A stretch of DNA of 35,824 bases, from positions 1 to 35,824 of the forward strand of contig JAGOLR010000010.1 of assembly GCA_017993955.1 (NCBI GenBank). The letters are read 5' to 3'. Shown one piece after another: positions 6,367 through 14,518 of this stretch. The notes beneath the pieces are model-generated. The model did not search any database. It was not told the origin of the DNA and saw only the letters and a list, made by a program, of their open reading frames with translations. Source of the DNA: Candidatus Omnitrophota bacterium. Its GTDB lineage: Bacteria > Omnitrophota > Gorgyraeia > 2-01-FULL-45-10. Position numbers and translations under genes: made by a program. Each line of letters opens with the position of its first letter. Within the stretch, counting starts at the first letter, position 1.

Positions 6367-7161
6367 TCACTTTGAAAGCTGCAATATTCTATACGAACCT
6401 CTGGCAACCACTGCGAATATCATTAAACCTATTATCAAGTCAGGATAACGAGAGTGAGTAAAATAAACCAGAATACCCGCAATTATTACCCCGATGTTGG
6501 CGAGGACATCATTTGAAGTAAAAATCCAGCTTGCCTTCATGTGGGCTTCCTGACTTTTAGACCGCTGTAAAATTAGCAGGGAAGCGTAATTCCCAATCAA
6601 AGCAAATACCGAAATAAAAATCATCGTTTGGAAAACAGGTGTTTCGCCAAATCCCAAAAACCGTCTGGTTACTTCCAGCAATCCAAAAATCGCTAATGTC
6701 AATTGAAAATAACCGCTGATTTTTGCGATCTTCTTTTTATACATCATCGCTCTTCCTACGGCATATAAAGACAGGCCATATACAATAGCATCCGCCAACA
6801 TATCCAGGCCATCGGCTACTAACCCCATAGATTGAGCGATAAAACCAGTTACTGCCTCAAGCAGAAAAAAGCCGAAGTTAATAGCTAATACCGACTGTAG
6901 CAACTTCTTTTCATGGTCTTCATCGTGGGTTGCTACAGGAACCGATACATCTTCCGTCTTTAGCAGTGTTGAGCCTAACTGAAGGCTTGATAATGTTTGC
7001 GTAACCGTGTCAACATCTCCTTCATGATAGACAGAAACGACCCTGCCCGATAAATCAAATTCAAGTTGCTTAACGCTTCCTAGCGGCTGCAGCTTCAGTC
7101 GGATCATCCGCTCTTCGCTCGGGCAATCCATTTTAATAACCTTAAAAGTACTTTTTCGCAT
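6367..7161 (-). CDS. CDF-like cation transporter with N-terminal HMA-like domain
   Basis: A 264-residue protein with two parts. Residues 1-70 have the fold pattern of a heavy-metal-associated domain but with MDCPSEE in place of MxCxxC, so only one Cys remains. Residues 85-260 are a six-helix CDF core, with DGLDMLAD in helix 2 and SNDVLANIG in helix 5; the His of the usual HxxxD sites is replaced, so its metal preference may differ from the CDF protein encoded next. It lacks the large cytoplasmic C-terminal domain of standard CDF proteins. It is followed after 16 bases by the CzcD-like gene. Similar HMA-CDF proteins are known near czc operons. Confidence 0.8.
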   Translation of the reverse strand: MRKSTFKVIKMDCPSEERMIRLKLQPLGSVKQLEFDLSGRVVSVYHEGDVDTVTQTLSSLQLGSTLLKTEDVSVPVATHDEDHEKKLLQSVLAINFGFFLLEAVTGFIAQSMGLVADGLDMLADAIVYGLSLYAVGRAMMYKKKIAKISGYFQLTLAIFGLLEVTRRFLGFGETPVFQTMIFISVFALIGNYASLLILQRSKSQEAHMKASWIFTSNDVLANIGVIIAGILVYFTHSRYPDLIIGLMIFAVVARGSYRILQLSK

Positions 7162-7212
7162 TTATGTGATTTTTATAAAATTCCTCGCTCACTATACTGT
7201 AAATATCAGCAT

Positions 7213-7686
7213 CTATTTAACGATCAAGCGCGCATGCCTACGGCCACCCCACAATCCGCGATGAGCGCTGCAAAAAGAGTCGAAGACGCCTTTTTTATCC
7301 GGAGTAAACTCGATGCTCTCCGTTTTTCCCGGCTGTACTGCCAAATTAACATTAAACTCCCGTATAGTCAAGCCATGCGCAGCATCTGTGCTCGCAACTA
7401 CTAGGCGCACCTTTTCTCCGCGATTCACTACAATAGTATCGGGCTCAAAAGCATATTGCGACGCTTTGATCTCCACGATCCTTACGCCGCTCTCAACCCT
7501 CCCGGATAATGCCTGCGCCTCGTCCTTGGCTTTTTGTGCCGATGCGGCATCGCGTAACGTTTTCGCTCGGTCTTGTGAACGGTAGCGCCCGCCGCCGCGG
7601 GCTAACATCAGATTATCTGCGTTGGCCTGCGAGATCATAGACACTAACAGAAAAAACGTTGCGCAAAGAATAAAATATTTTTTCAT
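7213..7686 (-). CDS. Exported cupredoxin-domain protein
   Basis: A 157-residue protein with a signal peptide (residues 1-23, MKKYFILCATFFLLVSMIS then ANA). A basic linker precedes a cupredoxin-like beta sandwich (70-157). Possible copper ligands are H104 (AAHGL), C139 and H142 (FCSAH), and H151 near the C-terminus; the usual downstream Met is not evident. The layout resembles periplasmic CoxB-like cupredoxins. It may buffer or carry copper in the periplasm alongside the efflux pump. A GAGGTG ribosome binding site precedes the ATG. Confidence 0.75.
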   Translation of the reverse strand: MKKYFILCATFFLLVSMISQANADNLMLARGGGRYRSQDRAKTLRDAASAQKAKDEAQALSGRVESGVRIVEIKASQYAFEPDTIVVNRGEKVRLVVASTDAAHGLTIREFNVNLAVQPGKTESIEFTPDKKGVFDSFCSAHRGLWGGRRHARLIVK

Positions 7687-7761
7687 TTTACACCTCTTGG
7701 CTTATGGTGAACATATTTTATGCGGCCTCTTTGTGCCGATAGACTTAATTTCTGTTTACCG

Positions 7762-8100
7762 CTAGATCGCTTCCTCTCCTTGTTTCCCGGAAAGAATGCT
7801 TACGGCTTCAACAACGTCGTAAACAAATATCTTCCCATCGCCCCTTCTGCCGGTATGCGCCGCCTTGCGAAGCGTCTCAACGATATTGTCACAAGCGGCA
7901 TCGGAACATATGATCTCTATCTTTGTTTTTGGCGTGAACTCTACGGCATAGTCCGCCGCATGATGCGGGTAACTTTCGTCTTTTTCCCGGCCAAAACCTT
8001 TTGCATCGATTACCGTCATTCCGTGGATATGGATCAAACGCAATGCCTCTTTTGCCTTATGCAACATAAACGGTTGAATATACGCTTCTATCTTTTTCAT
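7762..8100 (-). CDS. P-II-family signalling protein inside a metal-efflux operon
   Basis: A 112-residue protein aligning end to end with GlnB/GlnK. The KGFGRE start of the T-loop, Tyr51 (the uridylylation site of GlnB), KTKIEI, and the C-terminal signature TGRRGDGKIFV with Lys90 are all present. Arg101 and Arg103, which contact ATP phosphates in E. coli GlnB, are replaced by Ser and Leu, and the T-loop reads DESYPHHAADY with two His. P-II homologues linked to metal transporters have been described as a distinct group. Here it lies one base after the membrane-anchored protein and directly follows the CzcCBA genes, so it may tune metal efflux rather than nitrogen metabolism. That role is inference. 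Confidence 0.85.
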   Translation of the reverse strand: MKKIEAYIQPFMLHKAKEALRLIHIHGMTVIDAKGFGREKDESYPHHAADYAVEFTPKTKIEIICSDAACDNIVETLRKAAHTGRRGDGKIFVYDVVEAVSILSGKQGEEAI

Positions 8101-8101
8101 T

Positions 8102-8581
8102 TTACCCCCTCCTTTTTTGCTGTGGGTACGTAAATTCCAAATAATCTATGCGTGTTCCTCTATAAATACTGACAAATGCGGAAAATTGTGTCACGCCGCT
8201 CAGTTTCATCCTGCCTTCAAGACAACCCGGGCCCTTGCTAGTAAAGGACAGCTTCGCATTCCTCAGGTCCAGCTCCTTTTGAGTGCCATCGGGTAAAACC
8301 AGCCGTAAGCGGCCGCTGCCGGCGATAGATTTTTGCTGCATTCCACTGTCATAAATATAAATTTGAAAAACCCATTCCGGGCTGCCAGGGGTAGCCACAA
8401 ACTCAATATAGCTCGGCATTCTCTGATCTATATAGGTCAAAGACCCTCCGTGGGGACCTTTATTGTCCTGCGGGATTATCGAATAACGGCACATAGAAAT
8501 ACCGCCTAAAAGCAACGCTCCGAAAAACAGCACGGCAACAATCACTGTCATTAAAACACCATTGCCTCTCGCCCTTGCCAT
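8102..8581 (-). CDS. Membrane-anchored periplasmic protein of unknown function in the czc operon
   Basis: A 159-residue protein with one N-terminal membrane anchor (about residues 8-30, VLMTVIVAVLFFGALLLGG) and a periplasmic beta-rich domain. I do not recognise the family. Visible features are PSYIEFVATPGSPEWVFQIY, a run of alternating hydrophobic residues, and a final YLEFTYPQQK. The start at 8581 is supported by GGGAGG five bases upstream; an in-frame ATG at 8635 would overlap czcA. It sits between czcA and the P-II gene, so it may be an accessory of the RND pump. Confidence 0.7.
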   Translation of the reverse strand: MARARGNGVLMTVIVAVLFFGALLLGGISMCRYSIIPQDNKGPHGGSLTYIDQRMPSYIEFVATPGSPEWVFQIYIYDSGMQQKSIAGSGRLRLVLPDGTQKELDLRNAKLSFTSKGPGCLEGRMKLSGVTQFSAFVSIYRGTRIDYLEFTYPQQKRRG

Positions 8582-8600
8582 CACCGCCTCCCTTAATATG

Positions 8601-11600
8601 TTAAAATTCGACTTCTTCTTTTTCGAACCAGCCATACAGAACCGGCAATACTATTAAGGTAAGGACCAGTGATGAGACAAGCCCGCCCATCACGACCGCG
8701 GCAAGCGGCTTCTGTATCTCGGCACCCGGGCCGCTTGCGAAGAGCACGGGAACGAGCCCAAGCACTGACGTCAAGCTTGTAAGCAACAGAGGGCGTAGCC
8801 GTATGTCGCATCCTTTAATAACAGCTTCGTGAAGGCTCAAGCCTTCCTTACGCAGCTGGATAAAGTATGACACGAGAACGGTCCCGTTCTCTACTGCTAT
8901 CCCGAAGAGGGTTATGAACCCTACAACCGCGGAAACGCTGAGCGTGATATGAAAGATCAGCACCGTCAGGATGCCACCTACCCACGCGAACGGCAGATTT
9001 AATATGACAAGAAAGGCCGGCCTGAAAGAGCCGAAGGTCGAGAAGAGCAGGATAAATATGATGAATACCACTATCGGGACGACGACCGACAATGTCTTCA
9101 TGGCGCGCTCCTGGTTCTCGAATTGCCCACCCCATGATATGAAATACCCGCTCGGAAGCGACTTTTCAATAGGCGCGATCTTCTTCCTGGCCTCGGCAAC
9201 AAAACTGCCGATATCATTACCGCGCACATTGCACTCGATGACGATCCTGCGCATGCCATTCTCGCGGCTTATCTGGTTCGGTGCCTCGACGAGTTTTATC
9301 TTCGCAAGCTGTCCCAGCGGGATCCTCTGCCCGGCAGGCGTCGGAATAAGGATATTGGCGATCCCCTCTTCGCTATTCCGCCTGTTCTCGGGAAAGCGGA
9401 TACTCAGACTGTAACGCCGGTCCTCTTCATATATGGTGCCGACCGCTTTGCCGCCTATCGCCATCTCGATGATATCATTGACATCGCCGGCATTGATGCC
9501 ATAGCGCGCTATCGAGGCGCGGTCAATATCTATATCGAGCTGCAGAAATCCGGAGACCTGTTCGACCTTCACGTCGCTGGCGCCCTTTATCTTCGAGAGT
9601 ATGTGCTCGGCTTCCTCGGCTTTCTCACCGAGGATATCGAGGTCATAGCCGAATATCTTCACCGCGACGTCGGATTTTATCCCTGAGATGAGCTCGTTGA
9701 CCCTGAGGGCTATCGGCTGTGAGAAATTAAGCTTTAGCCCCGGGATCATGCCCAGCTTTTTATCCATGGCGGCTATAAGCTCCATCTTCGAGCGCGCTTT
9801 CCAGGATTTTTTCGGCTTCAGCATGATGAAGAGGTCGTTCTGCTCGGGCCCCATCGGGTCCTCGGCTATCGCGGCCCTGCCCGTCTTCGTGACTACCGTA
9901 CTCACTTCGGGAAACTCAAGCAAAAGCTTCTCGATCTTCTCACCTATCTTCACCGACGCATCGATCGACACGGTCGGATACTTCACCACATTCAGGGCGA
10001 TCGAACCCTCATCGAGATACGGCAGGAACTCGGTCCCGACGAATCTGAAGAGTGTGATGGAGATAATCAAAACTGCGGTGGAGGCAAAGATCGTCGCTTT
10101 TTTATGCTTTATTGCGGCTGCGAGAGCCGGACGGTAGAATCTCTTGACCCACCTGACGAACGGGCCATCCTCATCCTTAGCGGCGCCTTTGATAAAATAT
10201 GAACTTATGACCGGTATGATCGTCAGTGAAATGAGAAGCGACCCCGCCATGGCGAATATCAGGGTCCAGGCAAGAGGCTTGAACATCTTGCCTTCCACTG
10301 ATTGCAAGGCAAAGAGCGGGACTTTGGTAATAACGGTGATGATTATCGCGAAAAATATTGGCCTTGCGACCTCTTGCACAGCATTAAGACACACCGCGAC
10401 CTTCTCCTTTATCGCCGCGGCCCTATTCTCGGTCAGATGCCTGAATATATTCTCAGCGACGACGATACTCGCGTCCACGATCATACCCATGGCAATGACG
10501 AGGCCGCCGAGGGACATCAGGTTCGCCGATAGGCCCATCCATCTCATCGATATGAAGGTGATAAGCGCCGATAATGGCAATGAAAGGCAGACGACCGCCG
10601 CGGTGCGCAGATCGCCGAGAAGCAGGAAGAGGACGATGATGACGAGGATGCCTCCTTCGAGAAGCGCTTGTGTCACCGTATGGATGCACGCCTCTATCAG
10701 CTCGGTCCTGTCATAGAACGAATTGATGCGGACGCCCTCAGGCAACCGCTCCTGCATCTTTTTGATCTCTGTTTTCAAGCGATCGACGACGGTCTTTGAA
10801 TTGGCATCCTTCAACATGATGACCATGCCGCATACGGTCTCGCCCTTCGCGTCCCTTGTGGAGGCTCCCCAGCGGACCTCATGCCCGATCTGGACCTCGG
10901 CAATATCACGCACATATATCGGTGTTCCGCGCTTCGTCGCGAGAACGATATTCTCGATATCGTAAAGATCCCGGATAAGGCCGGTGCCTCGAACAATGAT
11001 CTGCTCCTGTCCCTGGACGATATAATTTGCCGGAGCCGTCGAATTATTGCGCTTGAGTGCTTCAGACACTTCCGCAAGCGTCAGGTTGTATTTTACCAGC
11101 TGGTCAGGATTGACGATCACCTGATATTGTTTCACAAGTCCGCCGAAGGAGTTGATATCGGTGATACCCGGTATTGTGCGGAGCTGCGGCCGTATGACCC
11201 AGTCCTGGATGCTCCTTAACTCCATTGGGTCTTTATTCTTACTCTCGAGCGTATACTGGTAAATCTCGCCGAGGCCGGTCGAGATCGGCCCCATCTCGGG
11301 CTCAATCCCTTCCGGCAGCTTTTCCTTGGCACGCTGTATCCTCTCGAAGACAACCTGCCTGGCAAAATAGATATCGACATTGTCCTTAAACACAACGACG
11401 ACCAGTGACAGGCCGGCCTTTGACAATGAGCGAACGAACTGGATGCCGGGCAGGCCATTCATTTCGCGCTCGATCGGCGAACTTATAAGACGCTCCACTT
11501 CGCCTGCGGCAAGGCCGGGCGACGGCGTCAGGATCATGACCTGGACGTTCGTCACGTCGGGAAAGGCGTCGAGCGGGATATTCTTCCAGGCTACGATGCC

Positions 11601-11675
11601 GCCGACAATGATAACGAGCGTAAAAAATATGACGAGCATCCTCTGTTTCATTACAAATGACAGGAATCTATCCAT
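8601..11675 (-). CDS. czcA: Heavy-metal RND efflux pump, inner-membrane subunit (CzcA/CusA family)
   Basis: A full-length 1024-residue proton-driven pump with the RND layout: helix 1 at 12-30, periplasmic loop, helices from about 335, second loop, last helices to 1015. The relay region near residue 400 reads AMGMIVDASIVVAEN: Asp and Glu equivalent to CzcA D408 and E415 are present, but the D402 position is Ala, as in CusA. The CusA copper Met after 'ATDP' is not conserved (AEDPMGPEQND here), which speaks for divalent ions rather than Cu/Ag. Exact substrate is open. With CzcB and CzcC it would span the envelope and export ions from periplasm or cytoplasm. It starts 38 bases after czcB. Confidence 0.95.
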   Translation of the reverse strand: MDRFLSFVMKQRMLVIFFTLVIIVGGIVAWKNIPLDAFPDVTNVQVMILTPSPGLAAGEVERLISSPIEREMNGLPGIQFVRSLSKAGLSLVVVVFKDNVDIYFARQVVFERIQRAKEKLPEGIEPEMGPISTGLGEIYQYTLESKNKDPMELRSIQDWVIRPQLRTIPGITDINSFGGLVKQYQVIVNPDQLVKYNLTLAEVSEALKRNNSTAPANYIVQGQEQIIVRGTGLIRDLYDIENIVLATKRGTPIYVRDIAEVQIGHEVRWGASTRDAKGETVCGMVIMLKDANSKTVVDRLKTEIKKMQERLPEGVRINSFYDRTELIEACIHTVTQALLEGGILVIIVLFLLLGDLRTAAVVCLSLPLSALITFISMRWMGLSANLMSLGGLVIAMGMIVDASIVVAENIFRHLTENRAAAIKEKVAVCLNAVQEVARPIFFAIIITVITKVPLFALQSVEGKMFKPLAWTLIFAMAGSLLISLTIIPVISSYFIKGAAKDEDGPFVRWVKRFYRPALAAAIKHKKATIFASTAVLIISITLFRFVGTEFLPYLDEGSIALNVVKYPTVSIDASVKIGEKIEKLLLEFPEVSTVVTKTGRAAIAEDPMGPEQNDLFIMLKPKKSWKARSKMELIAAMDKKLGMIPGLKLNFSQPIALRVNELISGIKSDVAVKIFGYDLDILGEKAEEAEHILSKIKGASDVKVEQVSGFLQLDIDIDRASIARYGINAGDVNDIIEMAIGGKAVGTIYEEDRRYSLSIRFPENRRNSEEGIANILIPTPAGQRIPLGQLAKIKLVEAPNQISRENGMRRIVIECNVRGNDIGSFVAEARKKIAPIEKSLPSGYFISWGGQFENQERAMKTLSVVVPIVVFIIFILLFSTFGSFRPAFLVILNLPFAWVGGILTVLIFHITLSVSAVVGFITLFGIAVENGTVLVSYFIQLRKEGLSLHEAVIKGCDIRLRPLLLTSLTSVLGLVPVLFASGPGAEIQKPLAAVVMGGLVSSLVLTLIVLPVLYGWFEKEEVEF

Positions 11676-11713
11676 ATATTACCTCTTTCATCTAGGTTAT
11701 CCTAAATTTTGCG

Positions 11714-12667
11714 TTATTCAGCGCAGCCGGCACCCATCTTAGACTTCAGGAGCTCGGATTTAAGAAGGAAGCTGTTTTCCGTGACGACCTGATCCCCTTC
11801 CCCCACCCCTGTCGAGAGGGCCACTTGGCCACCCGACCGCTCTTTTACAGTGACTTCGCGGGCTTCGAATTTTTCTTCACCTGTCTTGACAAAGACCATC
11901 TTCTTTCCGTCTGATGAATGCACAGCCTCAAGCGGAACGACCACATATTGTTCAGACGTCGGAACGCTTATCTCTGCCGTAACGAACATTCCCAGCTTGA
12001 GAAGATACTCCGGATTGCTGATAGAGGCGCGCACTTTTATCGTATTGGTATCCCTGTCGACGCGAGGCGATATAAATATTATCTCCCCGTAGAAACATAC
12101 ATCAGGATACGCGACCGAACGGACGCATATTCTCTGCCCCATCTTCACATCCTTTACATCTTTCTCGTGAACATCGAAGGTCGCCTGCAATGCGGAGATA
12201 TCCGCTATGGTGTGGAGCGATGAAACGGTATCAACCTTATCGCCGGTCTTGGCAGAACTGCCTACAACTACGCCGGAGACGGGTGACTTAATCTCAATCG
12301 GAGAAGACGCGTTAGCGAGGGTAACTATGCAAAGAACGTCGTCTTTCTTGACAATAGAGCCTACGGCGGCCCTGCAGTCGGTGACCGTGCCGCTTCCGGG
12401 AGGCGGGACATTGACGGTGTTCTCGGCGTCCTGGGCGATCTGCCCGACAACGGATATCTTCTTCTCGAATGGCGTGAGCCTGGCTTCTGTGGTCTTCACC
12501 GCGATAAGTTCCTGAGAGCCCTTACTTACCGCAACCTCATTATGTTCGCCATGCTCCCCATGCTCAGCATGCTCACCCTTGCACTTATCCTCTTCGGCGC
12601 AAGCGATGTCTCCAAAGCCCAAAAAAAGAACAGCCAGTATTATTATCGGATATTTGACTCGTTTCAT
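11714..12667 (-). CDS. czcB: RND efflux periplasmic adaptor (CzcB family)
   Basis: A 317-residue membrane-fusion protein with a signal sequence (1-24). Next comes a His-rich segment HAEHGEHGEHNE (about 34-45) that can bind metal before delivery. A lipoyl-like/barrel-sandwich part is split around VNVPPPGSGTV and IEIKSPVSGVV, followed by a beta-barrel (ISPRVDRDTNTIKVRASISN) and a membrane-proximal domain. It links CzcA to the outer-membrane channel CzcC. The start codon overlaps the end of czcC by four bases, indicating coupled translation. Confidence 0.92.
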   Translation of the reverse strand: MKRVKYPIIILAVLFLGFGDIACAEEDKCKGEHAEHGEHGEHNEVAVSKGSQELIAVKTTEARLTPFEKKISVVGQIAQDAENTVNVPPPGSGTVTDCRAAVGSIVKKDDVLCIVTLANASSPIEIKSPVSGVVVGSSAKTGDKVDTVSSLHTIADISALQATFDVHEKDVKDVKMGQRICVRSVAYPDVCFYGEIIFISPRVDRDTNTIKVRASISNPEYLLKLGMFVTAEISVPTSEQYVVVPLEAVHSSDGKKMVFVKTGEEKFEAREVTVKERSGGQVALSTGVGEGDQVVTENSFLLKSELLKSKMGAGCAE

Positions 12668-13920
12668 TGTAGATATCCTTCCTTTCGCAGTGACGAATAC
12701 ATGACCTTTTCAAGCTGACTTATGGCAGTGCTCAGGCCAAAGAGGCCTTCGTAATACCGTATCCTCGTCTCGGTCGCCGTCTTCACTTGGTCGAGAAAAT
12801 TTATAAAATCTATCCCTCCCTCGCTGTAGCTGAGATCGGCTATGCGGAGAAGCTCATTCGCCTCTTCAAGCGATTTCTTTAAAAGCTCCAGTTGCTTCTG
12901 GCTCAGCTCGACATCGAGATACGCCTGATAGACATTGAATGCGACCATTCTCTTCGCCGCATCAAGCCTCGTGCTTTGAGCCTCTTTCTGCGCCCTGGCC
13001 TTCTGCACCTGCCCCTGGTTCAGGTCCCACAGAGGTACGGTCGCGCCTATAATGAGGTTGTAATCCTTATCATAGGACTCGTTCACATTCTTGAATCCTA
13101 TATACGGCGATGGCAGCCTGCTCAATTGCTCCTTCGTCAGATTCCTCGCCTCAGAATCGAGACGTATTTTTTCAGCCTTTATATCCGGGCTCATCGATGA
13201 AGCGATACCGGTAGCCTCTGAAAGGCTGATCTTGAGCGCCTCTTCCTTAAGCTCCTCATCGATAGAAAAAACGTAGTCCATCGTTCTCCCTAAAAGGAGA
13301 TTGAGCGCCGCCTTGTCGGCCTTTACCTCTTTCTCCGCGATATTATAAGCATTCTCGCTCCTGAGCAGCTCTATCTTGGAGCGCTGAAGCTCATTCTTCA
13401 ATGCCTTACCCGACTGATAACGCAGCTCTACCTGGCTATAGAACCGCCTGTAGACTTCAAGGTTACCGGTAGCGAGCTCCAACCTCTTCTTGTCGAGGAT
13501 TATCCTGGTATAGGTCTCTCTCACCTCGGCATAAACAGTAGCCCATACCGATTTAAGAGATTCTCCTCGCGCCGACACTTCATTCTTGGCTATCCTGGTC
13601 TTGAGGCCATAGGTTCCCAATGGTTCGAAACCCTGTATGATCTCAAAGCTGCCAAGCCTCACATCGCGCTCTCCTTCTTCATTCTCCCTGAGCCCGGCTA
13701 TTTCAAACTCCGCCTCAGGGTTTGGAAGCGCTCGCGCGGTGATCAGCTCGCCCTTGGATGCGTCTATCATCTTACACGCTTCAAGCACCCTGGGGTTGTT
13801 GGTGCGTGCGATCGAAAGGGCCTTCTCAAGCGTCAAGACCTCTTCTGCCTCAGCAGAAAAGGATACGCCTGATATGAGAACAATAACCGCGAACAGGGCA
13901 ATGCCTGTTTTTTTTACCAT
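12664..13920 (-). CDS. czcC: Outer-membrane efflux channel (CzcC, TolC-like)
   Basis: A 418-residue protein with a signal peptide (1-25) and two OEP repeats typical of TolC-like trimers: long amphipathic helices rich in Glu, Lys and Leu (about 115-215 and 310-400), and the repeated 'R.FYSQVELRYQSGKALKNEL' / 'LLRIADLSYSEGGIDFINFL' motifs. It forms the exit duct of the CzcCBA pump. AAGGAG precedes the ATG. It follows the small Cys-rich gene with a 76-base gap that holds no other gene. Confidence 0.92.
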   Translation of the reverse strand: MVKKTGIALFAVIVLISGVSFSAEAEEVLTLEKALSIARTNNPRVLEACKMIDASKGELITARALPNPEAEFEIAGLRENEEGERDVRLGSFEIIQGFEPLGTYGLKTRIAKNEVSARGESLKSVWATVYAEVRETYTRIILDKKRLELATGNLEVYRRFYSQVELRYQSGKALKNELQRSKIELLRSENAYNIAEKEVKADKAALNLLLGRTMDYVFSIDEELKEEALKISLSEATGIASSMSPDIKAEKIRLDSEARNLTKEQLSRLPSPYIGFKNVNESYDKDYNLIIGATVPLWDLNQGQVQKARAQKEAQSTRLDAAKRMVAFNVYQAYLDVELSQKQLELLKKSLEEANELLRIADLSYSEGGIDFINFLDQVKTATETRIRYYEGLFGLSTAISQLEKVMYSSLRKEGYLQ

Positions 13921-13996
13921 ATGGGAACTCCTTGTTTTATCGACACTACTGGATACACCGATACTGCTTGTGCTGCTTGAAATTAATACGGAGATA

Positions 13997-14275
13997 CTAG
14001 ACGAGTGTTTTTGGCGGATACTTGATACTGCGGACTACGAGCATGCGGTAAAAGGTTTGTGATGAGGCAAAAAATGGTGACACTACAAGAGATGGGGCTG
14101 TTACGAGAACATTATTTTGCGTCAGCATCTTACAGCATGGGGAATTGCAGAAAGCGACACAAGTGCAGTGGTTGGTGTCATGGCACGTTCCGCCGAAAGT
14201 CTCTTCACAAAGCCCTGTAGCGGCAAAGAGAAAAACAGCGACGGTCAGGATCGCTATTAAGCACGTATATCGCAT
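13997..14275 (-). CDS. Small exported Cys/His-rich protein, first gene of the metal-efflux operon
   Basis: A 92-residue protein with a signal peptide (about 1-22, ending TGLC-EE) and a dense cysteine cluster CHDTNHCTCVAFCNSPCC (about 31-48), which looks like a metal-binding site. The C-terminus ends in RSIKYPPKTLV. I know no firm family; similar small proteins precede czc-type operons. No Shine-Dalgarno site is present at either possible ATG (14275 or upstream), but the -10 box ends seven bases before the ATG at 14275, so the transcript is probably leaderless and that start is preferred. It may act as a periplasmic metal scavenger. Its architecture parallels the first gene of the uptake-type operon at 17637-17924. 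Confidence 0.65.
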   Translation of the reverse strand: MRYTCLIAILTVAVFLFAATGLCEETFGGTCHDTNHCTCVAFCNSPCCKMLTQNNVLVTAPSLVVSPFFASSQTFYRMLVVRSIKYPPKTLV

Positions 14276-14282
14276 AGGGGTA

Positions 14283-14311
14283 AGTGTATCATACATATAA
14301 ACCAAAGTCAA
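14283..14311 (-). promoter_or_regulatory. Promoter of the metal-efflux operon
   Basis: On the minus strand TTGACT (14306-14311), a 17-base spacer, and TACACT (14283-14288). Seven bases separate the -10 box from the ATG at 14275. It is the only clear promoter before czcC and would drive all ten genes down to 4998. I see no convincing operator palindrome in it. Confidence 0.6.
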
Positions 14312-14338
14312 GTTGTGCCTTGCTGCGGCGAGCACATG

Positions 14339-14391
14339 AAGGCCTCTCTCGAGGTTAACTCGTAAAAGGCCTTACACAGTGGTGAGCGATG
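14339..14391. repeat. Module junction: hairpin followed by TGGTGAGCGATG
   Basis: AAGGCCT (14339-14345) and AGGCCTT (14367-14373) pair, with an inner CGAG/CTCG stem, followed by TGGTGAGCGATG at 14380-14391. The 12-base word also stands at 4698-4709 after a hairpin, so the two sites enclose exactly the metal-efflux operon with its promoter. From 14392 to 14518 no gene is visible. Confidence 0.5.
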
Positions 14392-14518
14392 ACAGCTACC
14401 TTAGAGGATGCCTATCTATTATTCACGCTATCAATAGGTACAGCGTCACTGTTTTTCTGTCATGAAATAAACCAGAATGATAGCTATTCTTGCATCATTC
14501 CTGAATAGCAGATATCCT

